From Combretum micranthum (Eukaryota; Streptophyta; Magnoliopsida; Myrtales; Combretaceae), in NCBI GenBank assembly GCA_024138025.1, contig JAMXBD010000392.1:868001-932000 (forward strand): DNA of 64,000 nucleotides, written 5' to 3'. The notes under the pieces are model-generated. The model saw only the letters and a program-made list of their open reading frames with translations, was not told the DNA's origin and ran no database searches. Positions 24,884 to 35,608 of this stretch are shown in pieces (the stretch's first letter is position 1; each line of letters starts with the position of its first letter). A program made the translations under genes and the position numbers.

Positions 24884-24884
24884 T

Positions 24885-25589
24885 AGGATTAATTTAAAGT
24901 TATCATACTAGATGTGCACTCATAATATAAGAAACGTTTTATAAGTTAGAGATCACAAGACTCTATTTATTTATTTATATCTCCACTTGATTGATACATA
25001 TATAATAGTATTATTGAGATTTAACTATGTAATCCAATTTTTCTCCTTCCACCAAGATCGTAGAGAATCAGTATCTCTTACCAAATAATAAAAATGGGGT
25101 TTCAAACTTACAACATACAAATCTCAATTGTTTATACAATTTATCTAATTTGTATTCTAAGTTTAATCTACATTTCTAATTTCAATAAAATTTATTGGAG
25201 AAGCACTCTTCACATATTCTTAACTCGTTCCTAATTAGTGTTAATCCTGCACAAAAACTGTTAGGGTGTAAGTGAACCACGGGCTCAATGAGATAACCTA
25301 ACCAAACCACACATTAGATAATAACAAACAAGTTTAATTAACAAGCATATGTAATACATCAACCATATGTATAAATACAAGCTTCAATATCTAGAATCCA
25401 AACAGGATGTAGATTTACGCCCTCTCATCGGGGTTGGAAGGAAGCCATTACAAGCGATATGCCGTGCTCAGGAGAATCAGAAGGAAGAATAGGTACGATA
25501 AACTCTCACAAATTAATTTAAAACATGTCACTCTTATCTTTGGAACAAAGAAACACCATTAAGTATTAGCCCTTTCATGTTAATACCAC
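24885..25589. other. gene-free stretch
   Basis: AT-rich DNA without a recognisable gene. The latter part (25250-25589, with GTGTAAGTGAACCACGGG) probably belongs to the LTR-like repeat that continues at 25590. Confidence 0.4.
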
Positions 25590-26420
25590 GAGCGATGTTC
25601 CTTTGATGCTAATTAGTTCTTGTGGGACCGAACGGAAGAAGATGCTCTTGGAAGAACTAGGAGAATATTATCTAGAAAAACCAAGTACGTCACCAGAGAA
25701 CCGAAATACTAATACGTAGCGGGGTCATCACTTCTTTAAAAATGTAGAATATGCGTATGATGCAATGCATGTCCATTTTCATTTATGGTATCAATAATTT
25801 TTAGTCAAGTTTAAGATGATCATATAATTCACAAACACAACATCAACATGCTTTATACAATAATTATCATACAATAGAATTATCACTTATATTATGATAA
25901 TTAGCATTCAAGCATTCATTAAACATCATGCATTATACCCAATTCCACATGCATATCAGTTGAATATTTTATTTCAAATGCAGCTACACTATAAGCATAA
26001 ATAATGTGATAGAGTTAAAGTTACTCACCTGTTGTCCTCGTTAATTTATTGTGATATGTTACTGGAAGTCCAAGAATTGATTTTTTTCTTATGAAATGAG
26101 ATAACAGATATTTATTACCATATTGCTATTTTGTATAATGATATTGACGATATTCTTTTAGGTTCTAGTTATCAATTTTAATATATTTTTGTTTACTTAG
26201 TTAGGACCCTTAACTTTATATAAATTATATTCTTTTAGTAAAGTTATAGAATTTTATATGAGAGAAGTCTTCTTAATTTATAGAATATTTTTAATCTTAT
26301 GTAATAATTATATTATTAAGCTTTTATTGTTTATAGGGTCTTTTTAGTATGTCTACCTTAAGATAGTTGATATTTGCTATCTATTATTTATTTTCATCAT
26401 GTTTCTCTTGCTTTCAATTC
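25590..26420. repeat. dispersed LTR-like repeat, copy 2
   Basis: Collinear with 3773-5000 in the same orientation, with conserved blocks around ATGCAATGCATGTCCATTTT and TTCTTTTAGGTTCTA. Here the sequence upstream of the shared block is preserved, whereas copy 1 is cut by the CACTA terminus. No coding capacity. Confidence 0.6.
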
Positions 26421-26779
26421 ATGTATTGATCTATATCTAAGGGAATCATTCCTGTTAGAATCTATCTATATCTATATTATTCAATGCCTACTATAATAGG
26501 AAAATTTTCTTTATTATTTACTTCATTTGTCAACTTTATTTGTCTTTTTAAGCCAATATTTTCATTATTTAAGATCATATTCTAGTATCTAGTCATTTAA
26601 AAACTTCCTTTACATATTTGTAGGCTAATGGTATTAGATATATACATATATCAGTGTAAATTTAAGATCTATTAAATTTAAATTAATTAATAAAAATTAA
26701 TTTATTTTATTTTTATATAAACATATAATCGTGGTATGTAGAATATATTCTCATAAGTCTAATTTAATTTTCATGTTAA

Positions 26780-27260
26780 AATAAAAAAGGGAAATGGGTT
26801 TTTGTTTTTGCGATATCTTACTCGTTTTTAATTCGATTTTGACATATAAATAATCAATTTGATAGTACTCTTTAAGTACTTTCTATTTATGGTGTTGTTT
26901 TCAAGAAAAAAAACTTGTAAGATTTTTTAAATTTATAAAAAAATTCTATAATTTTTAGGTGACTCATGGCAGCTCTAACTTAAATTTGTTTTTTGTGACA
27001 TCTAACTCATTTCTAGTCCTTTTTTTATGATAAATAGTTTTTCAAAGGATTTTTCGAGTACAATCCATTGGTGATGTTGTTTTCATCAAACAAGATCTCC
27101 AAGGTGATGAAAAGCACAAGAACAACTCTGCAACTCGTGAAATTCTGATAGCAACATATGAAATTTTGTTTTTACGATATCTAATCCATTTCTTATCCGT
27201 TTTTAACAAATGAGTAGTCGATTTCGTAGGATTTTTCATGTTCTTTCCATTGGTGGGGTC
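26780..27260. repeat. three diverged tandem units of about 180 bp
   Basis: Each unit has a GTTTTT-GCGATATCT-like start (GCGATATCTTACTCGTTTTT at 26810, GTGACATCTAACTCATTTCT at 26994, ACGATATCTAATCCATTTCT at 27174), then a TTTCAAAGG/TTTCGTAGG-like word and a TCCATTGGTG-like word. The units are diverged. They probably form part of the LTR-like sequence that begins near 25250. Confidence 0.5.
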
Positions 27261-27356
27261 ATTTTTGACTTAGGATCGTTTGCATTGAAACAATTTATTC
27301 AATCTTGTAATGTCTATATCAATATATGGAAGATTCAACTTGTTTAATTCATAAGA

Positions 27357-28336
27357 TTTCCATGTTAGCTTAATCCATTGGTTTCCTAGTTTCTAGAGAT
27401 GAATGTTTGAAGAAAAGGCAAGGACGAAACTTGCATTTAACTTAGCGTGATAGGGTTAAATCCTAGGAGTATATGATTAGCACTACACATAGATTTCATG
27501 CAATCTTCAAATTTGATAGCCACTTGAATCTATAAATAAGGTAGAACTTACTTTGTTAGAATGAAGAAGTAGACGATAACTCCTCTTTCCATGTCAACTT
27601 AATCCATTAATTTCCTAGTTTCTAGAGATGAATGTTTGAAGAAAAGGCAAGGACAAAACTTGCATTTAACTTAGCATGATAGGGTTAAATCCTAGGAGTA
27701 TATGATTAGCACTACACATAGATTTCATGCAATCTTCAAATTTGATAGCCACTTGAATCTATAAATAAGGTAGAACTTACTTTATTGGAATGAAGAAGTA
27801 GACGATAACTCCTCTTTCCATGTCAACTTAATCCATTAATTTCCTAGTTTCTAGAGATGAATGTTTGAAGAAAAGGCAAGGACAAACTTGCATTTAACTT
27901 AGCGTGATGGGGCCAAATCCTAGGAGTATATGATTAGCACTGCACATAGATTTCATGCAATTTTCAAATTTGATAGCCACTTGAATCTATAAATAAGGTA
28001 GAACTCACTTTGTTGGAATGAAGAAGTAGACGATAACTCCTCTTTACTTTATTATAGAACTTACTTTATTGGAATGAAGAAGTAGACGATAACTCCTCTT
28101 TCCATGTCAGCTTAATCCATTAATTTCCTAGTTTCTAGAGATGAATGTTTGAAGAAAAGGTAAGGACAAAACTTGCATTTAACTTAGCATAATAAAGCCA
28201 AATCCTAAGAGTATATGATTAACACTACACATAGATTTCTTGCAATCTTCAAATTTGATAACCACTTGAATCTATAAGTAAGGTAGAACTTACTTCGTTG
28301 GATTGAAGAAGTAGACGATAACTCCTCTTTACTTTA
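27357..28336. repeat. 229-bp tandem array, four copies
   Basis: The anchor GAATGTTTGAAGAAAAGG lies at 27401, 27630, 27859 and 28143. The first two spacings are exactly 229 bp; the last is 284 bp because about 55 bp around GGAATGAAGAAGTAGACGAT is repeated once more. The copies are very similar. Each contains CTAGTTTCTAGAGATGAATG, TATGATTAGCACTACACATA (or a close variant) and ATAACTCCTCTTT. No unit carries an open frame of note. Confidence 0.9.
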
Positions 28337-28689
28337 AGACCCATGATCTACATAAGGTAATAGGAAAATAAATGACTGAATTCTATAGTTTAAACAACAA
28401 ATTGAGGGTAATACTCACCTTTAGACTTTGATTTCTAAAAGGTTGTTTTGATACTTTGCTGTGTGTGGTTTATATCTTCAATGGTTCATGTGGAGCTCAA
28501 AGAAGATAGGGGTTGTTTTGTTCGTTCCTTACTGCTATTAGTATGAAAGGAGATAGATTGAACAAAGCTAAAGAGGGAAATTAATAGTTGCGATGTCAAA
28601 ATGGTTTATCCAAACTCCTAAGCATGTACATAGCCTGATGGAGAACTTGATCTAAATACCTTACATGAATCTACCTTGCACATAGAACA
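28337..28689. other. gene-free spacer
   Basis: No gene or repeat recognised between the tandem array and the start of copy D homology. Confidence 0.4.
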
Positions 28690-28942
28690 TAAACTTGCTT
28701 ATAGATTGTTGAAACCTTTTTCATTGCAAGGAAAAAAAAAATGAACAAAAGAAATCCAAAAGCAATAGCATAGGCATAATATTTGCCAAAAGAATAACAA
28801 CCTATGCAAACTAGCATTTCTTTAGACAAAATGAAGGTAACTTGGCAATGGCAATACTAGTGGGAGTTTGATCACTGTCTCTTCACCCTCTGCAACTTCT
28901 TACCCAATGGGTGACATGAAAATTGAATGCAAACTTGTACAT
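28690..28942 (-). pseudogene. SDE3-like copy D, 3' flank (left part)
   Basis: Matches 13310-13530 downstream of copy A: CTTTTTCATTGCAAGG, TTGCCAAAAGAATAA, ATGAAGGTAACTT and CTCTTCACCCTCTGCA words, ending AACTTGTACAT at 28942. The match resumes at 45818, so the intervening 16.9 kb is an insertion. Confidence 0.8.
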
Positions 28943-29205
28943 TGAAATGGAACTGAAAATATAATTATAATTTTCATTCGTAAAATACATGGAGTATACA
29001 CGGTACTTTATAATACGAACCAAGACCAAAAAAAAAAAAAAAAAAAAGCAAATCACCTTAAGACTGGAAATAATCGGTCTTAATTGAATCCCTCCAATAA
29101 AGATATATTGACCTTTGACTAATTGACTTTTGACCAATTTCTCCTAAGATAATTACAACTTTCCTAATCTATAATTTTGTATTTACAACTCATCACTTCT
29201 CGACA
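28943..29205 (-). repeat. 3' LTR of the nested-host Copia element
   Basis: Runs from TGAAATGG to TCTCGACA on the plus strand and matches 45546-45817 with substitutions and a different length of the internal A-run. The minus-strand polypurine tract TTGAGGGGGAC (29206-29216) abuts it, which fixes the element's orientation. Confidence 0.85.
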
Positions 29206-29216
29206 GTCCCCCTCAA
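29206..29216 (-). other. polypurine tract of the Copia element
   Basis: TTGAGGGGGAC on the minus strand directly next to the 3' LTR. It primes plus-strand DNA synthesis in intact elements. Confidence 0.75.
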
Positions 29217-29337
29217 GCTGAGGAATAGATGTCTTCGACTCCTAGCTTGAACAAAAGTTCATGAAAGCTTAAACTGTTCAACCCCTTTGTTAGAATATCA
29301 ACTAACTGATGTTCTAATGGAACATAGGACATACATG

Positions 29338-29946
29338 CTAACCCTTCTTCCAATTTTTCTTAATGAAATGTCTATTAATTTCACTTTGCTTCGTCTTATC
29401 GTGCTGTATGGAATTATGAGCAATATTGATTGCTGACTTGTTGTCGCAATAAAGCTTCATAGGACTTTCCCATTTAATCTTCAAATCATTCAAGATAATC
29501 TTCAACCAGAGAAGTTCACACAATCCTTGAGCCATAGCTCTGAATTCTGACTCAGCTGATGATCTTACCACTATATTTTGCTTCTAGTTCTTCCATGATA
29601 CTAGATTGCCTCCAAGAAAGACATAATACCCCGTAGTTGATCTTTTATCTACTAGAGACCCTGCATAGTTAGCATCGGTATATGCTTCTAGAGTAGGAGT
29701 ATCATTATTCTTGAATAAAATCCCTTTTCCTAGGTTCCTTTTCAAATAATGCAATATTCTATAAATAGCTGGAAGGTGAGGTTCTCTTGGATCATGCATG
29801 AATTGACTAATTACACTTATCGAGTATGCAATGTCAGGCCGAGTGTAAGCAAGGTATATAACTCTTCCCACTAACCATTGGTTCATTCTCTTGTCAATAG
29901 TTGCTTCTTCTTTAGCTTCTCTAAGCTTATGATTTGGATCCATCAA
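29338..29946 (-). pseudogene. Copia RT C-terminus and RNase H
   Basis: Contains VGRVIYLAYTRPDIAYSISV, YTDANYAGSLVDKRSTTGY, SSAESEFRAMAQGLCELLWL and LYCDNKSAINIAHN, so the acidic residues of the RNase H fold are visible. A single in-frame TAG (29584) interrupts an otherwise continuous frame between VSWKN and KQNIVVRSS. The end is also altered: the usual HIDIDRHF-like text reads QSEINRHFIKK before the stop. Confidence 0.85.
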
Positions 29947-30026
29947 GGTAGAATTGGCTTACACCCAATCTTCCCTGTCTCTATCAACAAATTAGTCACA
30001 TACATTTGTTGAGACATAAAAATGCC

Positions 30027-30633
30027 TTATTTGGAATAGGCCACCTCAATACCAAGGAAATACTTCAGTTTCCTTAGTTCTTTGATCTCAAACTTCTTGA
30101 CTAATTTCTGCTTCAGTTCAAGTTTCTCTCTTTCATCATTTCTAGTTATTATGATGTCATCCACATAGACTAGTAAAGTAGTTACTGCCCCTATAACCGA
30201 ATGTTTAATGAAGAGAGTGTGGTCACCTTGGCTTTGTTTGTACCTACACTCCTTCATGACTTTTGCGAATCTACCAAACCATGCCCTAGAGATTGTTTCA
30301 ACCATAAAGAGCTTTCTTCAATTTGCACACCTTATTACCTGCATTTTCCTTAAAACCAGATGGGATATTCATGTATATTTCTTCATCTAAGTCACCATAA
30401 AGGAAAGCATTTTTGATGTCATACTGTAGAAGTGGCCAATTGAAATTGGCAACCAAGGACAACATAATTCTTACAGTATTCATTTTTGCAAATGGAGCGA
30501 AAGTCTCTTGATAATTAACTCCATAAGTCTGAGTATGTCCTTTGGCCACCAATCTTGCTTTGTATCTTTCTAGAGATCCATTATCTTTATTCTTCAACGT
30601 GAAATTCCACTTACAATTCACGATATTCTTCAC
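30027..30633 (-). pseudogene. Copia reverse transcriptase
   Basis: The frame 30633-30298 has [20 protein letters not shown], then QYDIKNAFLYGDLDEEIYM and ends KKALYG. A one-base deletion near 30300 shifts to the frame 30305-30027, which continues RAWFGRFAKVM, has the catalytic LLVYVDDIIITRND and ends YFLGIEVAYSK. Catalytic aspartates are preserved, but the frameshift prevents a full product. Confidence 0.85.
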
Positions 30634-30986
30634 TATCTATTTATCAACAATATCCCAAGTCTTGTTCTTTTCTAATGCGCTCATCAACTCCCTCATAGCA
30701 TTCCTTCATTCATTTTTTGACAATGCCTCAGAAACAATATTTGGAATAGCGATGGGATTCAGACTCATGATGAACTTTTTGTAGGTTAGGATAAGTGTCT
30801 AAAGGAGACATAGTAAGATAGTGTGTAAAGTGGTCGTTTTGTGCATTCTGAGGTGTGTTTTCTAAGAGTGATGGGAATATCTAAGTCATTTGTTGAGGCA
30901 ATAGGTGAAGGGTCAGGTTTTACTGTGATCTCATCTTCAGAGTTTGAGTTGGAAGCTTCTTGAATTCCAGGGCCTGAGGAGGAGGA

Positions 30987-31966
30987 CTATTGAACTTGTG
31001 TCTGTTTTAGAGTAGATTCTTGAACTTGTGTTTGTTCTGAAGCTTTTTTCCTTGAATATACTAGAGGGGACTTTAGGTGATTATGAGTGTCAATGGCTGG
31101 TTCAGGAGATGGGACAGTAGTTTGAGCAAGAGATGACTTTGAGGACTCACTAGTAGTGCAGACAGGTGAAGGAGCAAGAGATGACTTTGAGGACTCATCA
31201 GTAGTGCAGACAAGTGAAGGAAGGTTAAGAGGGTCAAAGGAATCGCAAGGACTATCTTCTATCATTGTATCCTTCCCCTGAAGAGAGGCCTTAGAGAAAA
31301 AGGATGTATTTTTTGCAAAAGTGACATCTACAAATATGTGAAATTTTTTTGATGAAGGATGGTAATACTTATACACTTTTTGAGTGGACAAGTAACCAAG
31401 AAAAACACATTTGATGGCTCGGCGGTCTAACTTGCCTCTATGTTAGCTATGGATATCAACAGTGCACCTAAATTCCCTAGGTGTGAGACCATTAGAGGTT
31501 ATATAATGTGGGTAAAAGGTTTTGAAGACTTTTATAGGGCTCTTATTGTCTAGTACTCATGAGGGAAGTCTATTTATCATGTGTGTGGTGGTAAGAATAG
31601 CCTCTGCCCAATAAGATTTAGGAACATTCCCTTGAAAGAGTAGCACTCGGGTGGAGTTAAGTAAATGCCCATTTTTTTCTCTCGGCTAGCCCATTTTATA
31701 AGGGTGTGTTGACACATGATGAATCATGGATAATGCCTTGTGATTGGAATGATTGAAGTAATCTTTGGCATAGTTTGTTATAATGCTTTTAATATTAACT
31801 CTAAATTGGTTTTGAACCATTGTATGAAAATTTTGTATGACTTAGCTGACATTGGATTTTTGTTTAAGAAGAAAGAGCCATGTAAGCTGAGTGCAATCAT
31901 CAATGAAGGACACAAATCAACAAGCTTCGGATACATTAGGTATATTGGAAGGTCCCAAAATATCAC
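30987..31966 (-). pseudogene. Copia integrase core and C-terminal region
   Basis: Minus-strand fragments: DILGPSNIPN and VSFIDDCTQ near 31900, a middle part broken by stops, NVPKSYWAEAILTTTHMINR near 31600, RRAIKCVFLGYLSTQKVYKY near 31400, then a Ser/Pro-rich linker (31391-30987) with a 20-residue-scale internal duplication (SSLAPSPVCTT and SSLAQTTVPSP). Integrase would insert element DNA; this one is inactivated. Confidence 0.75.
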
Positions 31967-31972
31967 TATGAA

Positions 31973-32621
31973 TTAAATGAAAAGCATGGGTACTTCTTTA
32001 TTGCTAATAGGAAAAGATACACGAGTGTGTTTTGCCATCTCATAAACATTACAATGAAACTCAGAAACATCTATTCCATAGAGCAAATTAGGAAACATGA
32101 CTTTTAAAACCCTAAAAGAAGGGTGACATAGACGTAGGTGATGCAACCAAATGGCATCTTTATTTAAGGAACTAAGAAAAGACACTAAAATATTGTTTTG
32201 AGATGGTTTAATGTAATAAAGGCCGCTTCTTAGCATGTCTAATCCTCCTTCCTAAGTCCTTGTCTTGAAACACACAATAAGAAGGGAAAAAAGTGGCATA
32301 ACATTTAAGATCATGGGTGAGTTTTTGGATGGAAATGAGGCTAGTTAATAATTTAGGTACATGGAGAACATTTTTGAGGATGAAAGTAGGTGTAATATGT
32401 ATGTCTCCAAAACTAGCAATAGTAACTAACATACCATTTGCCACTAAAATCTTCCTACTGCTTGGGCAGGGGTTATAGGATTGGAAAAATTGAGATGTAG
32501 GGGTCATATGGTCTGAGGCACCAGAGTCAATTATCCAAGAGTTGTGATAAAATTTTTGTAGCTCGCTAATTTTCGTGACAAAATTGGCTACTTTTAGAAG
32601 AAAGAGTGATTTCGAAGGCAA
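31973..32621 (-). pseudogene. Copia protease and GAG-pre-integrase
   Basis: The frame 32621-32208 holds the aspartic protease motif WIIDSGASDHMTP and the FILKNVLHVPKLLTSLISIQ stretch. It shifts near 32220 into 32236-31973, which has WLHHLRLCHPSFRVLKVMFP and the CNVYEMAKHTR zinc region. Only about 25 residues precede the protease, so GAG has been deleted. Confidence 0.85.
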
Positions 32622-32780
32622 ACATAATGTATAGAAAATAAATCGTTGAGGGATGAAAGAACAAAAATCAACAAAGAAGGCTAAGTGAAAAAAAAAATCG
32701 GTAATGAAGGCTGAAAAAAAAATTTTAGTTGAATGAAAGCTGCCCTGAAAAACTCTAAGAAATTCCTAGAGCTTTGATAC
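32208..32780 (-). other. 5' end of the Copia element: primer-site half and GAG deletion scar
   Basis: Between the primer-site half (the GATAC of TGGTATC, 32776-32780, plus AAAGCTC) and the first protease codons there are only about 160 bp with no GAG similarity. The rest of the primer site, CCA, lies at 45543-45545 beyond the nested element. The word TGGTATCAAAGC departs by one base from the initiator-Met site. Confidence 0.7.
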
Positions 32781-34235
32781 TGATAAACCAAAATTACACC
32801 TATTTTATGAATGCCAAAATGGACTTTTATTGATAAATATTGTGAATTTGGTATTTCAAAATATTAATTTATGCTTTCAGGTTTTTAAAGGAATATTTTA
32901 AGGAAAGCAAAGACGGGTCAAAATGCAAATTTGGATTAAGAAGAACTCAACATGACAAGATCAAGCCATGTCTTTCAACCATTACAAGGAGGAAGCAAAA
33001 TTAAAGATAAAATCAAGCTTTTGAAAGACATTTGCAAGACATGACCTGTCTCAAACCATGTCAACCTGGAAATTGAACTTTGCAAAGGACATTTGTGAGA
33101 CATGACCTGTCACTCGCCCTGTCGATTTAATAAAAAGTCATTCAATGAGAAAACGACTTTTTAACTACAGTAACCTCCATTTTAATACAAAAACGTTTAT
33201 TTCGGTTATGGAAGGAGCGTTACTTGAAGGCCAAAAGACTCATAACCTCCAAAACCTTTCATCTCTCCTCATCAAGAGCAATTAATTCCATTCAATTGAA
33301 GATGATTATAAAAAGGAGATGGTGGAAGAGAAAGAAGACAGACAAGATTTTGATAAGAGAGTTTTCAAAAGAGAAGGAAGTTCTGGAGATTCCAATAACA
33401 ATCAAGATCATCAAGGATTGAAGATCCGACACTTTTGAGCTATAATCTTTTCGGGTAGTATCATGAGTTCGAATTTCTATTTGAATTTCATGTATTACTA
33501 TTAATTACTATGAAGGAGTAGTTTTTCAGATCTGGGTTTTGTCGAATTTCATATTTATCATGTGTTGAGACTTTGTTCTTAATGAATTATTGAAGTTCTT
33601 TTGTTCAATTGCATGTTTGTTAACCGTTCTTAAGTTTGTATGTCCGGAAATACAGATTTATGCATGAATTTCATTAAGTTAATTGAAAGATTACTTTTAT
33701 GAATTGATCTATGCAATTGAAGAGATTTGTTTGTAATTCTAGACATAGAATAGCAAGAATCTTCTATTTTAAGAGTTCATGTTATTAATGCAAATTTAGG
33801 TTGCTATTGATTGAGGAGACATCCTAATCGATTAACCTAGGTTTAGATAAATTGTTAGATTCGAAAGAATTAAAATTTGCTCAAGGAACTCTATAGCTTA
33901 AGAACTAATCTAATTATCTAATGATTGTCAATGATTCACATGATAAATTGAAAGTAAGACAAAACCTGGATTATTAGACCTTAATTGAATCTTGTTTGGT
34001 TATTGGAATGTGTTAATAGTGTTTTAAAGAAAATTAGATAAGTAGTAAAATCATCAAAATTGTTCAGTTAGATAGTAGAATACGATTTAGTACTAGTATT
34101 TGCCTATTCCCTGAGGACGATCCCGATTTTTAAAAGCTATACTATATTCACGATAGGTACACTGCCTATTACCTTTATAGCAATTTAAGAACGGGCCTTT
34201 ATAAATTGAAAACTACGCTTGAAGGTAAATCATCA
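32781..34235 (+). repeat. 5' LTR of the Athila-like element
   Basis: Begins TGATAAACCAAAATTACACC and ends GGTAAATCATCA. It differs from the 3' LTR by scattered single-base indels, and by the absence of an 11-bp duplication (TTGATCATTTA) near its start. It includes two copies of a GACATTTG...GACATGACCTGTC motif (33026-33125). Confidence 0.92.
33026..33125 (+). repeat. hairpin-forming motif pair in the 5' LTR
   Basis: Two units share ACATTTG, then AGACATGACCTGTC. In the first, GACATG pairs with the CATGTC that follows 13 bases after. The same type of unit, more numerous, occurs in the element's internal spacer at 39772-40205, and it is repeated in the 3' LTR at 44307-44406. Confidence 0.6.
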
Positions 34236-34241
34236 AGTTTT

Positions 34242-34259
34242 TGGCGCCGTTGCCGGGGA
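34242..34259 (+). other. primer-binding site (tRNA-Asp type)
   Basis: TGGCGCCGTTGCCGGGGA, six bases after the 5' LTR, is complementary to the 3' end of plant tRNA-Asp, the primer typical of the Athila/Calypso group. Confidence 0.85.
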
Positions 34260-34352
34260 ATTTGAGCAATATTAGGAAAACTTTATTTCTGCTAATCTAA
34301 CTCTTAAAAAAAAAAAAAAAATCTAACTCCAATCTCTGATATTTTGCAGTGC

Positions 34353-35170
34353 ATGACAAGAAGTTCCTCTTCAAGACTTCTAGATTTTGATCCGGAGATA
34401 GACAGAACATTCCACAGAAGGTTAAGAGTAACACAAGAGAAGTTGCTAGCGAATTGATAGATCCACTCATGGCTGATAACAATGAAGAAGTTCCCAAAAC
34501 CAACTTGGATTATGCTAGACCTACTCTGGATGGTACTGGCCCAACTGTGGTGAAACCGCCCATTGCGGCAAACAACTTTGAAATTAAAAGTGTGGTGATT
34601 CAGATGCTGCAACAATACTGTCAATTTGACGGTTTACCTGATGAAGATCCACATGCTCATATTCAGACATTTTTGGAAATTTGTGAGACATTCAAAACAA
34701 TGGGGTAACAGATGATGCAGTGAGGCTCCGTCTATTTCCTTTCTCATTGAGAGGAAGAGCCAAACAATGGTTATCCTCATTGGGTCCGGGAGCCATAACA
34801 ACATGGAACAATATGGTGGAGCAATTTCTTGACAACTATTTTCCACCATCCAAAACCGCTAAATTGAGAAATGACATCTCGTCATTCAATCAACAGGATT
34901 CTGAGACTTTATATGATGCATGGCAAAGGTGGAAGGATTTACTAAGGAAATGTCCTCATCACCAGGTACCAAATTGGATGCAAGTTCAGACCTTTTACAA
35001 TGGTCTGAATACAACAACTCGCAATTAGTTGATGCTGCAGCTGGTGGAACTTTGAATTCCAAGACCCCCGAAGATTCACTAAAGCTCTTTGAGGACATGG
35101 CAAAGAACAATTACCAATGGGGTAACAACAAGGGGAAGCAAAAGTTTCAGGAATGCATGAAATCGATATG
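34353..35170 (+). pseudogene. Athila-type GAG
   Basis: Begins at ATG 34353 (MTRSSSSRLLDFDPEID). A frameshift near 34450 moves it to the frame running to 34708 (LDYARPTLDG, PDEDPHAHIQTFLEICETFK), and another near 34705 moves it to 34720-35028 (VRLRLFPFSLRGRAKQWLSS, then DISSFNQQDSETLYDAWQRW). The retrotransposon GAG core is clear. GAG would form the particle; the frameshifts block a single product. Confidence 0.85.
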
Positions 35171-35608
35171 ATGACTACTATACTTGCTAAAATGGATGCT
35201 TTGAGTAAACAGGTAATGGAAGCAAAGAACTCACAAGCAATTCCGTACAATCTGGAAATTTTGTTGCTGAAAATTACCTTCTTGACGCTCCGGAGCAAGT
35301 GGATTATGTGGGAAACCAAGGAAGATATCAAAATAATCCATATAGTCAAACATACAACCAAGGGTGGAGAAATCATCCAAACTTTTCATATGCCAACAAC
35401 CAAAATGTGCAAAGGCAGAATTTTTCAAATTTTCCACCCGGATTTCAAAAGCCACAGCTTCCGCCTCCACAACAGCTTCCACAATTACCACCACCACCTC
35501 CACAAGAAAAGAAACCTAGCTTGGAAGAATTGATGACCAAATTTATCCATACCTCAGAAGCTCGCTATCGGAACCAAGAAGCCTCTATTCATACTCTGGA
35601 AAATCAAA
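35171..35608 (+). pseudogene. Athila GAG-pol linker, Gln/Pro/Asn-rich
   Basis: The open frame 35299-35772 includes YVGNQGRYQNNPYSQTYNQG, then a PPGFQKPQLPPPQQLPQLPP stretch and the SLEELMTKFIHTSEARYRNQ segment followed by ENQIGQLAKMLSERQPG. This low-complexity linker and coiled-coil-like segment is typical of the region between GAG and protease in Athila-type elements. Confidence 0.75.

Larger units (their letters stand above)
22231..24884 (+). mobile_element. truncated Copia-type retrotransposon
   Basis: In plus-strand order: a possible short left LTR (about 22231-22383), a primer-site-like word, GAG with a zinc knuckle, a protease/pre-integrase remnant and integrase. Coding homology ends near 24883, and neither reverse transcriptase nor a right LTR is present. 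It begins where copy C of the SDE3-like locus breaks off. Many stops and frameshifts show it is dead. Confidence 0.75.

Noticed and set aside
27471..27490. CACTAC words in the 229-bp array as transposon ends
   Set aside because: They recur in every repeat unit, have no inverted partner and lack the rest of the terminal repeat.
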